Of a stretch of 64,000 nucleotides of DNA, positions 32,845 through 39,884 are shown piece after piece. The stretch lies in assembly GCF_000243155.2 (NCBI RefSeq), contig NC_018017.1, positions 3,162,001 through 3,226,000 on the forward strand, given 5' to 3'. The notes beneath the pieces are model-generated. The model was not told the DNA's origin, made no database searches, and worked only from the letters and a program-made list of their open reading frames with translations. Each line of letters begins with the position of its first letter. The first letter of the stretch is position 1. The DNA comes from Desulfitobacterium dehalogenans ATCC 51507 (GTDB lineage: Bacteria > Bacillota > Desulfitobacteriia > Desulfitobacteriales > Desulfitobacteriaceae). Both the position numbers and the translations under genes were made by a program.

Positions 32845-33823
32845 CTTCTTTCTCCTCCTTCATCTGAAAATATATAGTTAGTGCTTCCTCAATAACTTTT
32901 TCGATTTCGGCCTGGTTTTGCTCTGATTTAAAAAATTTAGTAACCAGTTTTGGCTTAAGCTTAATACTAGTTGGCTTTTTAGGCTTTTTTTCATCTTCGC
33001 CGGACAAAACAGAGTAAATTTTCTCGTCAGTTAATTTCCCTCGTTTGGATAGATCTTTTAGTTTTTCAGATTTAGCCATATCAATTTTATAGCCCTTGAT
33101 AGAAATAGTGTCTTCTATTATTTGTTGCTCGTTTCTTGATAAATACGATAAATGAACCGCAGGACGTAAAGCTATTGTCTCGTCATCTACCCGTTCGAGG
33201 AGATCTGGAATAAGTTCATTCAGCCTAATATACCGTTGGATATTTGTCTTACTCATACGATTTTTATCGGCAACTTTTTCTATACTTTTACCCCGGTGCC
33301 CCACTGGGTTACCTTCCTGTGAATCCCTGTCTCCATGCGGGTTTGAGGGTGAATCTAGCGCATTAATAATTTGTTTTTTTCCAGTTGCCTTAGCCGCTTC
33401 AAGCTGCATTTTAAGTGCCTTTGCTAACTCGGAAGGTAGCATATCGGATGGGGATCTTTGCTCAAGATTGGTCGCTATGACGATTATGACAGCTTCATGA
33501 TCGTCAACGTCGCGAATCTCAGCTCTTATTTTGCTGAGTCCTGCCAATTGGGAGGCATTAACCCGGTTGTGACCAGCTAAAATTTCGTATTTTCCACTGC
33601 CGACTGGCCGGACAATGATAGGTTGGAGAACACCATTTTCTTTTATGCTTTCAACCATGTTTTCCAGTCGTTCCCCAGTATATAGCTTAAATGGATGATC
33701 GCTGAAAGAAATAAGACAATCTAACTCAAGCTCAATGATTGATCCGCTTTCCTTGACAGTAGATTTGTTTTTAATTGGATCACCAAAAAGATCCTCAAGA
33801 GATCTGAGTTTTTTTTCGATCAT
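32837..33823 (-). CDS. parB: ParB-type partition/DNA-binding protein
   Basis: A 328-residue protein with a ParB/Srx domain (GERLENMVESIKENGVLQPIIVRPV, GHNRVNASQLAG; the GHNR box binds CTP in the family), an NLEQRSPSDMLPSE segment, a central HTH region (IEKVADKNRMSKTNIQRYIRLNELI) and a Lys-rich tail. It partners with ParA just upstream, overlapping by 4 bases. Likely stabilises the element's circular form or helps its maintenance. Confidence 0.9.
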   Translation of the reverse strand: MIEKKLRSLEDLFGDPIKNKSTVKESGSIIELELDCLISFSDHPFKLYTGERLENMVESIKENGVLQPIIVRPVGSGKYEILAGHNRVNASQLAGLSKIRAEIRDVDDHEAVIIVIATNLEQRSPSDMLPSELAKALKMQLEAAKATGKKQIINALDSPSNPHGDRDSQEGNPVGHRGKSIEKVADKNRMSKTNIQRYIRLNELIPDLLERVDDETIALRPAVHLSYLSRNEQQIIEDTISIKGYKIDMAKSEKLKDLSKRGKLTDEKIYSVLSGEDEKKPKKPTSIKLKPKLVTKFFKSEQNQAEIEKVIEEALTIYFQMKEEKEDE

Positions 33824-34605
33824 CGGCCCTCATACTCCTTTGCAAAGTTCTTATATGCTGTAGCCACCTTTCCTTTGGGATCAAATTCAACAATACTTTT
33901 AGAGTTAAGAACTGCCTCACCAACTTTAACGCTAACAGGAATTTTACTTTCAAAAATTCGAATATGGCTTCCATATGCTTCGTTGATAAGCGTTAGAATC
34001 TCTTTTGAAAGCTTGGTTCGTTCGGTGAACATAGTAATAAGGATACCGTCTATTTCGATACCTGGATTGATCCGTCGCTTAACACGCATAATATTTTTCA
34101 GTAAGAGTTCCAGACCTTTTGCTGACAAGTATTGAGGAGCTGCTGGAATCAATACACGATCACAAGCGGCTAAAGCATTGATCGTTAACATGCCTAATGA
34201 GGGCATGCAATCAATGATGATGTAATCATAATGATGCCTCAGCGGATCAAGGATAGCTTTTAAGGTTACTTCTCTGCTCATTGCATTTACCAGATTAATC
34301 TCTATTGCAGCAAGCTCAATGCTGCATGGAATAATGTCAAGGTTACCGAAAGAAAGGATAAACTCTGATATTAATGGTAATTCATCATCATCAATAATAT
34401 TGCTCATTAAATGATACAGCGTGATGGGTAATTCGTCCGGATGATCAATCCCAAAACTCATTGTAAGGTTAGACTGTGGGTCGCAATCCACCAGCAGGAC
34501 TTTCTTTCCCTGCTCAGCCAGGGAATAACCCAGATTAATACTCGTCGTGGTCTTGCCAACGCCTCCCTTTTGATTGGCTATAGCAATAATTTCACATTGG
34601 TTCAT
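33820..34605 (-). CDS. parA: ParA-type partition ATPase
   Basis: A 261-residue ParA/Soj ATPase with deviant Walker A AIANQKGGVGKTTTSINLG, A' VDCDPQSNLT and Walker B IIIDCMPSLGMLT. I chose ATG at 34605 (MNQCEIIAIANQKG) after GGGAG; the longer reading runs into the repeated leader upstream. It drives plasmid-type segregation with ParB. The terminator-like end of leader copy 2 lies ~30 bases upstream of its ribosome site, suggesting attenuation. Confidence 0.92.
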   Translation of the reverse strand: MNQCEIIAIANQKGGVGKTTTSINLGYSLAEQGKKVLLVDCDPQSNLTMSFGIDHPDELPITLYHLMSNIIDDDELPLISEFILSFGNLDIIPCSIELAAIEINLVNAMSREVTLKAILDPLRHHYDYIIIDCMPSLGMLTINALAACDRVLIPAAPQYLSAKGLELLLKNIMRVKRRINPGIEIDGILITMFTERTKLSKEILTLINEAYGSHIRIFESKIPVSVKVGEAVLNSKSIVEFDPKGKVATAYKNFAKEYEGR

Positions 34606-34641
34606 AACATTAATTCTCCCTTTCCTTAAAAAATTGCAAGC

Positions 34642-34704
34642 AAAAAGCCGGGCTTGTGAACCGGCTTGCCGCATTAATCCGCCCTGATGGGCGGCCACTC
34701 TGCG
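34642..34704 (-). ncRNA. repeated hairpin-rich leader, copy 2 (upstream of parA)
   Basis: Minus strand: CGCAGAGTGGCCGCCC-ATCA-GGGCGG, ATTAATGCGGC, then AAGCCGG...CCGGCTTTTTGC. The GCCGC segment can pair with GGGCGG or with the later GCGGC, an arrangement that fits a switch. It is located directly before the parA ribosome site. Confidence 0.6.
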
Positions 34705-34710
34705 TAAAAT

Positions 34711-34746
34711 AAAAACCCCTCAGGTATCACACCTGAAAGGCTTCTT
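34711..34746 (-). terminator. terminator after the 34763 gene
   Basis: Minus strand: AAGCCTTTCAGGT-GTGAT-ACCTGAGGGGTTTTTA. One of four related terminators in this region (also near 35018, 37351 and 38035). Confidence 0.7.
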
Positions 34747-34762
34747 AATCAATTGTTGTATT

Positions 34763-34954
34763 TCAGAGTATTCTTTCCTCTTGAAATCGGGATACAAGAT
34801 TAGCTTTATGAATATAATTCATACCCCTTCCAGCCTTAGCCATAATAACCGCATTGTCATTCCGGCGTTCCTTATAATAATCAAGCTTAACAATTTCGAC
34901 TTTGCCTGATATGCCCAAGTGTACACCTTCAGGTTCATGTTGTTTAATATCCAT
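34763..34954 (-). CDS. hypothetical small protein
   Basis: A 63-residue protein; ATG at 34954 (MDIKQHEPEGVHLG) lies 9 bases after GAGG. Beta-rich start followed by a basic helix. Unrecognised. Flanked by related terminators on both sides, so it is probably a separate small unit. Confidence 0.45.
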   Translation of the reverse strand: MDIKQHEPEGVHLGISGKVEIVKLDYYKERRNDNAVIMAKAGRGMNYIHKANLVSRFQEERIL

Positions 34955-35017
34955 ACATATCATCCTCACATTTTAAAATTAGGAGATTCCACACAAAATT
35001 CGAATAACCATAATAAA

Positions 35018-35051
35018 AAGCCCTACAGATTTCATATCTGAAAGGCTTCAT
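35018..35051 (-). terminator. terminator after the Fic gene
   Basis: Minus strand: AGCCTTTCAGAT-ATGAA-ATCTGTAGGGCTTTTTATT, with a long stem including the outer AGCC/GGCT pairs. Confidence 0.7.
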
Positions 35052-35064
35052 GCTAATTCTTTAT

Positions 35065-35742
35065 TCATGGTTCCAGTTCCCACTCATCATCCATTTCCCG
35101 ATACTCTTCTATTACTACGACTGACTTATTTTCCTCAATGAAAGAATCCCTTTCCAATTCCGGGATAATTTGTCTAAGGTTTTCTTTGTATAGGTTGTTA
35201 AGCTCAGTATTATCTCCCTTAAATGACGCTATATAGGCTCCCACTAATTGATTTTTGTCAAATTCCGAATAGTTGAGTTCATATCCGGCCTCTTTAGCGA
35301 GGCAGCGAATGAACTCCCTGGTAGCTCTCCCATTTCCCTCCCTGAAAGGATGTATAGCGTTAATTTCTGAAGTATAATGCGCTAACCTTTCACTCACTTT
35401 ATCAAGACTTAAACCTTGAAGATAATTATCCTTTTTCAAAGCTTTAAAAAGCTCATCACATGAGGGCTCTATTAAATGATAGAGAGCAAACAACGAATTT
35501 CCTTTAGCAATATTCGTCAAACGAATTTGGCCAGCCCAACCGTACATATCCTGAAAAATATGATGATGAATCTTCTGCAGATGCTGTAAGTCAAACCTGC
35601 CAGGGATTGGTTCCTTTTCAAGTTGAGCCAAGCGAAAAAAAGTAAGCCCCCTTTCCATCTCATGGAGTTTTCCTGAGTCTTTTATCCCTAATTTGTTTTT
35701 AAGAATGTTTGTATCGGGATAGCAATATTCTATCCTATCCAT
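35065..35742 (-). CDS. Fic-domain toxin with C-terminal acidic tag
   Basis: A 225-residue protein with the complete Fic motif HPFREGNGRATR near residue 130, predicted to transfer AMP from ATP to a target protein. A flap-like LTNIAKGNSLFA segment and the fold pattern (HHHIFQDMYGWAGQIR) fit class I Fic toxins such as VbhT and FicT. The C-terminus has ~20 residues after the Fic fold ending MDDEWELEP, the shared tag. Its start immediately follows the antitoxin stop. In VbhT, a Fic toxin is delivered by a conjugative T4SS; delivery here is inferred. Confidence 0.85.
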   Translation of the reverse strand: MDRIEYCYPDTNILKNKLGIKDSGKLHEMERGLTFFRLAQLEKEPIPGRFDLQHLQKIHHHIFQDMYGWAGQIRLTNIAKGNSLFALYHLIEPSCDELFKALKKDNYLQGLSLDKVSERLAHYTSEINAIHPFREGNGRATREFIRCLAKEAGYELNYSEFDKNQLVGAYIASFKGDNTELNNLYKENLRQIIPELERDSFIEENKSVVVIEEYREMDDEWELEP

Positions 35743-35919
35743 TCAGAGACCACCTTTAATCCGTTTGATAACCTCTGCTTCAGATAATGAGCCTTCGAGA
35801 TATTGCTGCACCAATTCAGATTCTTTTTCAGTAACCGTAAACCCCTCAATGGCCATAGAGGCTTTCGCATTAGATATGATCCGTTGGTTCTCACTCGAAC
35901 GCTCTTCTTTGCTTTTCAT
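35743..35919 (-). CDS. Fic antitoxin (VbhA/FicA type)
   Basis: A 58-residue protein; I chose ATG at 35919 (MKSKEERSSENQR). It contains SMAIEGF, matching the inhibitory motif [ST]xxxE[GN] of class I Fic antitoxins, whose Glu blocks ATP binding in the Fic partner. The rest (SELVQQYLEGSLSEAEVIKRI) is the small helical scaffold seen in such antitoxins. It directly precedes and is coupled to the toxin gene. Confidence 0.82.
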   Translation of the reverse strand: MKSKEERSSENQRIISNAKASMAIEGFTVTEKESELVQQYLEGSLSEAEVIKRIKGGL

Positions 35920-35965
35920 TCTTTCTTCACCCTTCCATAAGAGCATACTTAGTCACATAATTTGA

Positions 35966-36658
35966 TCAATCAATCTCGTGTATTTGTGCATCTGAATTAA
36001 TGTGCGGAATTGGCATAATCGGTAGAGTCTCACCAAATAATTCGATTTGCATTCTAAGCCAAACACCCCACTCTTTTATATTAGAAAAATCAACTGTGGC
36101 AAGTTCAGGATGTTGTTCCAAAATGACTGGTTTGCATTTTTTTATGGCTTCCGGAATTTGATGAGTCAAGATCTGAGTTCCTAACATGTAATTAAGAATA
36201 TCGTGCATACCTTCTATTTTCCGTGGATAAAGTATTTTGTCAGTAACAATGCTTAAAATATCACCTAAGTAAAACTCTCTTCCAAAGTATGATGGTAGAA
36301 AAGATGTAATACTTGAAACAAATTCGGCCCATCTACCTATGGCTGTGTCGAAATCTTCACTAGCGCTGATAACTCGAACACCTATATTTTTTGTTTCCAG
36401 TAAAAACGTGTCAATATGTTCACCTTTTCTTGATATCCTGGAAAAGCTAGTGGTTATTATGGTATCCCCCGTTTTTAAATTTGAGGTATTCATCATTTCC
36501 TGAAAACTTGCTCCTAAAGCTAATCCAGAGACATTATGATCGATATATATTTTATCAATTATGAGATCGTTTTTAGATGCAGTCAGTTTTATTATATCTT
36601 CTTGGTCTTTAGAAAACTCCTCATTTTGAGCCGTGCGTATATAACCATATACAGCCAT
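35966..36658 (-). CDS. serine-recombinase-like protein lacking the catalytic serine
   Basis: A 230-residue protein whose first ~110 residues match a resolvase/invertase catalytic domain (YGYIRTAQNEEFSKDQ, GASFQEMMNTS, DTIITTSFSRISRKG), but position 10, normally Ser in the G-Y-x-R-x-S motif, is Ala. The C-terminal ~120 residues are not a recognisable HTH DNA-binding domain. It is probably not an active recombinase; a regulatory or structural role is possible. It is the only small serine-recombinase relative in the window and so not a convincing shufflon enzyme. Confidence 0.7.
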   Translation of the reverse strand: MAVYGYIRTAQNEEFSKDQEDIIKLTASKNDLIIDKIYIDHNVSGLALGASFQEMMNTSNLKTGDTIITTSFSRISRKGEHIDTFLLETKNIGVRVISASEDFDTAIGRWAEFVSSITSFLPSYFGREFYLGDILSIVTDKILYPRKIEGMHDILNYMLGTQILTHQIPEAIKKCKPVILEQHPELATVDFSNIKEWGVWLRMQIELFGETLPIMPIPHINSDAQIHEID

Positions 36659-36733
36659 TTTAATCCCCCTTTTTTAATTCAATATATCATTTGATTCTTG
36701 ATCCTGTCGCAATTTCCTTCTTGATGTTCTCTT

Positions 36734-37249
36734 TTAATAATGTGGGTCATATTCCATTTCATCATCGGCTATTTCAGCTTGGGAAGATTTATAAACACGC
36801 GCCAGCATATCCTTTTCAGTTTGTAAATACGTTGACCAAATGCTTTCGACTTCTTCAGGGGAATTTGCTGCATCCAGATCTTTAATAACTTTTTCATTTA
36901 CATTTCCGTTAGGAGTCCAACCTGAGGTAATTAAACCTTCAAATATTATGTTAGAAAAAGCTTTTATTGAGTCATCCGTATATTTTTTTAACGCCCACCA
37001 CTCATCACCATTGTCTGGTATCTGATTGATGAATGCCAAACTGTTAAAAACACACACTTCTCTTATAAAGCGAGGATTCCTACCGATTTGATAAAAAAGA
37101 TCTTGAGGTTCTTTTAGTTCATAAAATTTAAAAGGATAATCTTTTTCAGAGATGTGACTTCCGAACTCTCTTCCACCATCCTTAATACGTGGATTTTCCT
37201 GACATTTTTCAATTATTTCTTCTTGGGTAAATGAGCCAATCCTATTCAT
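36734..37249 (-). CDS. hypothetical protein ending in an acidic tail
   Basis: A 171-residue soluble protein (FTQEEIIEKCQENPRIKDGGREF, DNGDEWWALKKYTDDSIKAF) of unknown family. The end, ADDEMEYDPHY, loosely resembles the shared tag but lacks Trp. Copy 3 of the leader lies just upstream. Confidence 0.5.
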   Translation of the reverse strand: MNRIGSFTQEEIIEKCQENPRIKDGGREFGSHISEKDYPFKFYELKEPQDLFYQIGRNPRFIREVCVFNSLAFINQIPDNGDEWWALKKYTDDSIKAFSNIIFEGLITSGWTPNGNVNEKVIKDLDAANSPEEVESIWSTYLQTEKDMLARVYKSSQAEIADDEMEYDPHY

Positions 37250-37282
37250 TTTAAAACCCTCCCACTATACATTTTGCAAACA

Positions 37283-37342
37283 ATGCCGGGCTTGTGACCG
37301 GCTCTGCCGCATTAATCCGCCCTAATGGGCGGCCACTCTGCG
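37283..37342 (-). ncRNA. repeated hairpin-rich leader, copy 3
   Basis: Minus strand: CGCAGAGTGGCCGCCC-ATTA-GGGCGG, ATTAATGCGGC, GAGCCGGTCACAAGCCCGGC. The final T-run is weaker (ATTGTTTGC) than in copies 1 and 2. It precedes the 37249 gene. Confidence 0.55.
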
Positions 37343-37350
37343 AATTAATT

Positions 37351-37388
37351 AAAAACCCTACAAGTGACACTCTTGTAAGGCTTCTTAA
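37351..37388 (-). terminator. terminator after the 37412 gene
   Basis: Minus strand: AAGCCTTACAAG-AGTGTCA-CTTGTAGGGTTTTTAATT. Confidence 0.65.
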
Positions 37389-37411
37389 TCAATTGTTGTA
37401 TTTTCATCATA

Positions 37412-37975
37412 TCATCCATTTCCTGATAGTCCACCTGTGGACAAAATTGAAACCAGTTTCTTCGCAAAAACGAGCATCCCTTTGGCAGTCATCGAACCCA
37501 TACCAATACCGGCAAACACATAAAGGATAAATGTATTTGGAAGGGTGATATCTGATGTATGAAAAGTTAAAACCGACGTAATTACAATAACCCATACACT
37601 AAAACCTATTGCAAAGCCTAAAACACTTATCAAACCCGTTGCCATCCGTCGCCACATAACATTAAAAACAGTAGTTAAGAAATCCGATGCACTAAAATCA
37701 GTCATGCTTGCCTTAACTTTAAATAGAGGATCTATAAGTAAACCAAACATTACTATCATTACCGCAATCCAATAGACAAGAACCTGAGACCACATAGTTA
37801 TTACAATGAACGATGGGAGAAAAGCAATAATAGGTTGAGTTTCTTTGATGATTGATATGTAGTTTAGAAAGAATGGATACCTGAACGCTGCCACTAGCGA
37901 GGGAAAAAACGTAAGAATAGCCACGACTGCGAATGTAGCTATGTACATTGGCTCATTTTCGTAATCTTTATACAT
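37412..37975 (-). CDS. multi-spanning membrane protein
   Basis: A 187-residue protein with about four hydrophobic helices (MYIATFAVVAILTFFPSLVAAF, LVYWIAVMIVMFGLLI, MATGLISVLGFAIGFSVWVIVI, FILYVFAGIGMGS) and a short cytoplasmic tail. Unrecognised. It may be an exclusion or transfer membrane component, but there is no direct evidence. Confidence 0.55.
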   Translation of the reverse strand: MYKDYENEPMYIATFAVVAILTFFPSLVAAFRYPFFLNYISIIKETQPIIAFLPSFIVITMWSQVLVYWIAVMIVMFGLLIDPLFKVKASMTDFSASDFLTTVFNVMWRRMATGLISVLGFAIGFSVWVIVITSVLTFHTSDITLPNTFILYVFAGIGMGSMTAKGMLVFAKKLVSILSTGGLSGNG

Positions 37976-37998
37976 TAGAAAAGTCCTCCTTGACTGTC

Positions 37999-38027
37999 AA
38001 TTCGCCCCGGTGGGCGGCTACTCTGAG
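37999..38027 (-). ncRNA. repeated leader, partial copy 4
   Basis: Minus strand: CTCAGAGTAGCCGCCCACCGGGGCG-AATTGA. The first hairpin is kept and the terminator-like second half is missing. It lies ~10 bases before the AAGGAGG of the 37975 gene. Confidence 0.5.
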
Positions 38028-38034
38028 CAAACTA

Positions 38035-38071
38035 AGAAAGCCCCTCAGATATCACACCTGAAAGGCTTCAA
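38035..38071 (-). terminator. terminator after the 38086 gene
   Basis: Minus strand: AAGCCTTTCAGGTGTGATATCTGAGGGGCTTTCTTAG, related to the terminators at 34711 and 35018. Confidence 0.6.
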
Positions 38072-38085
38072 GCCACCTACGTTAT

Positions 38086-38517
38086 TCATGGTTCCAAATC
38101 CCACTCATCATTCATTTCTACATGAACTTGAGCTTGCGGAGTACCCTTTCCTGACAGTTCCATCAATTCTTCTTCTAGTGCTTTATCCCAGTTGTCAAAA
38201 CATGATTTTATTTCATCATAATTGCCTCGAACCTCTTTCCAACGAAATTCTGGATCTGCATAATCTTCTACTGGAAGCGAGTATTTAAAACCTGCCCTGT
38301 TATTTTCATCATAAACGTTGATGGAAACCGCGTGTATTCCTTTTCCCTTGTGGTCGGTCCACATAGGATGGGCTTCTAACGAGAGTTTCAATGAATCTTT
38401 TTCTTGTAGTATAATCTCTCTAGTTTTTCCAATTCTGAGATCATCATAATTCTCATCATATATTCTTTTGAAATCAATCTCATTATTATTGCTACTCAAA
38501 TCAAGGATGTCACTCAT
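38086..38517 (-). CDS. hypothetical protein with DEWDLEP tag
   Basis: A 143-residue acidic protein of unknown family (beta-rich middle IHAVSINVYDENNRAGFKYSLPVEDY). The end, MNDEWDLEP, is one of the clearest copies of the shared C-terminal tag. It is followed by a terminator of the same family as that after the Fic gene, and the DNA around both stops is similar. Confidence 0.6.
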   Translation of the reverse strand: MSDILDLSSNNNEIDFKRIYDENYDDLRIGKTREIILQEKDSLKLSLEAHPMWTDHKGKGIHAVSINVYDENNRAGFKYSLPVEDYADPEFRWKEVRGNYDEIKSCFDNWDKALEEELMELSGKGTPQAQVHVEMNDEWDLEP

Positions 38518-38548
38518 TTTACCTTTCTCCTTTCATACTTTGGGTCAA

Positions 38549-38785
38549 TTAGGCTTGTTTGTAACGTTTCAGATATTCCAGCACAACCGGATATGTCCAA
38601 CCCTGCGGGTCTTTTACCTCCACCCCTACCTTACCCGTTTTGGTAGTATAAGGTTCGCTGACAATCTCCAGGATAACCCCCGGCTTACTTCTATGTTCAA
38701 CATACTCACCCAATCCAAGGGGAAGCTCTTGGGCATCAAAAACATCGGCTAGTGAGACCTGTTTAAAGCCGGACACTGCCATCAC
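38549..38785 (-). CDS. hypothetical small beta-rich protein
   Basis: A 78-residue protein (LGEYVEHRSKPGVILEIVSEPYTTKTGKVGVEVKD) with an SH3-like strand pattern. It overlaps the upstream membrane-protein gene by 4 bases. Unrecognised. Confidence 0.5.
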   Translation of the reverse strand: MMAVSGFKQVSLADVFDAQELPLGLGEYVEHRSKPGVILEIVSEPYTTKTGKVGVEVKDPQGWTYPVVLEYLKRYKQA

Positions 38786-39129
38786 TCCTTTAACTTTATC
38801 TCATCATGCGACTTCTTTTTGTTTTTCTGACGATTATAGATTACCGATGCCACGCCACTTAAAACCAGCAAAATGATTCCAACAAAGAGATGCCAAAAAC
38901 CGTTAATGTAACCGCTAATGTCTATATTTTGACTTAAAATCGATTCCAATAGATTGGGCAGCTTTGGAACCAGCATAACCATTCCAAAGATATAAAATTG
39001 TAATGAAAACCCGATAAGCATAGTGCTTGCTCCACCATGCTTCTGATGATATTTAAAGCCGGCACCCATTATACCGACTCCAACCGTTCCGAAGAAAAGA
39101 TAGGCACCCAATGCCGTTAAAAGTTCCAT
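38782..39129 (-). CDS. small membrane protein
   Basis: A 115-residue protein with three to four hydrophobic segments (GAYLFFGTVGVGIMGAGF, MLIGFSLQFYIFGMVMLV, FWHLFVGIILLVLSGVASVIY) and a basic tail. It overlaps the genes on both sides, so it belongs to one operon with 38549 and 39117. Unrecognised. Confidence 0.55.
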   Translation of the reverse strand: MELLTALGAYLFFGTVGVGIMGAGFKYHQKHGGASTMLIGFSLQFYIFGMVMLVPKLPNLLESILSQNIDISGYINGFWHLFVGIILLVLSGVASVIYNRQKNKKKSHDEIKLKE

Positions 39130-39317
39130 AAAATTTCACCTTCCTTTATTGGTTTATTAAAGGTAATTCTTTTCCACTCTTCAAAATTGATATCCCCTTC
39201 GGGCCATTCTCCTTTAGCAATCTGACCAGCCTTCAAAATCTCGTAAATATGCTCAGCATAAGGTTCATCAATATTGATCACAAAATACTTTCTACCTGGC
39301 TTTATCTCTTTTAACAC
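39117..39317 (-). CDS. hypothetical small protein
   Basis: A 66-residue protein (YFVINIDEPYAEHIYEILKAGQIAKGEW), overlapping the downstream membrane gene by 13 bases. Unrecognised. Confidence 0.5.
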   Translation of the reverse strand: MLKEIKPGRKYFVINIDEPYAEHIYEILKAGQIAKGEWPEGDINFEEWKRITFNKPIKEGEILWNF

Positions 39318-39359
39318 AGCTCCTACTCCCTTCCCCTGTAAAATGGATGAAATCCTTTC

Positions 39360-39875
39360 TTAGAAAAACGCCACCTGCTCGTTAAGAAGCACAAAGTTTT
39401 TCAGGTTACTATCAAGCCTGTGATTCCTCGACCAGTGACGAGAAAACAAGTCGTATTCCACATACTTATTTTTCTTCTTGCACCATTCGCAAGTTTGAGC
39501 ATTTCCGTCCAGAAGCTCACGGATATCAAACTTGATTCGCGTAGCGTCCACAGGCTTTACCAGCAAATCCTCAAACGGTATAAATGCCGCCTCGTCGGGA
39601 TACCATTTGTCAGCGAATAAAACCCCGGCAGCGGTGATTTCTTTAACGACCGTTGAAGGGAAGAGTGGGTACTTCCGGTATGGTGATTTTCTTTCTTCTT
39701 TAAGATAAGGCGATTGCAGAAATCCCGCCTCGTCACCAACTTTCAACCTATAGCCAAGTTTTCCGGACAATATCTCAGCATATGTACCTAAGCGCTTCAT
39801 ACTGTCAGAGCAACATTCTGCATACTCAAGCGTGACGTTTGGATAAGTGATAATTATTTCATCTCGTATCTCCAT
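39360..39875 (-). CDS. hypothetical protein with CxxC and HxxxxH-like zinc pattern
   Basis: A 171-residue protein. The C-terminal region has CEWCKKKNKYVEYDLFSRHWSRNH, a possible C2H2-type metal site. It lies 9 bases downstream of the DNA methyltransferase gene, so is likely co-expressed, and may be its partner. Unrecognised. Confidence 0.5.
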   Translation of the reverse strand: MEIRDEIIITYPNVTLEYAECCSDSMKRLGTYAEILSGKLGYRLKVGDEAGFLQSPYLKEERKSPYRKYPLFPSTVVKEITAAGVLFADKWYPDEAAFIPFEDLLVKPVDATRIKFDIRELLDGNAQTCEWCKKKNKYVEYDLFSRHWSRNHRLDSNLKNFVLLNEQVAFF

Positions 39876-39884
39876 CGTTTTTAT

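Noticed and set aside
33820-34698. Longer ParA start at 34698
   Set aside because: The extra residues come from the repeated leader; MNQCEIIAIANQKG at 34605 has the ribosome site and the expected P-loop distance.
35966-36658. Active invertase for the shufflon
   Set aside because: The catalytic serine is replaced by alanine and no DNA-binding HTH is visible.
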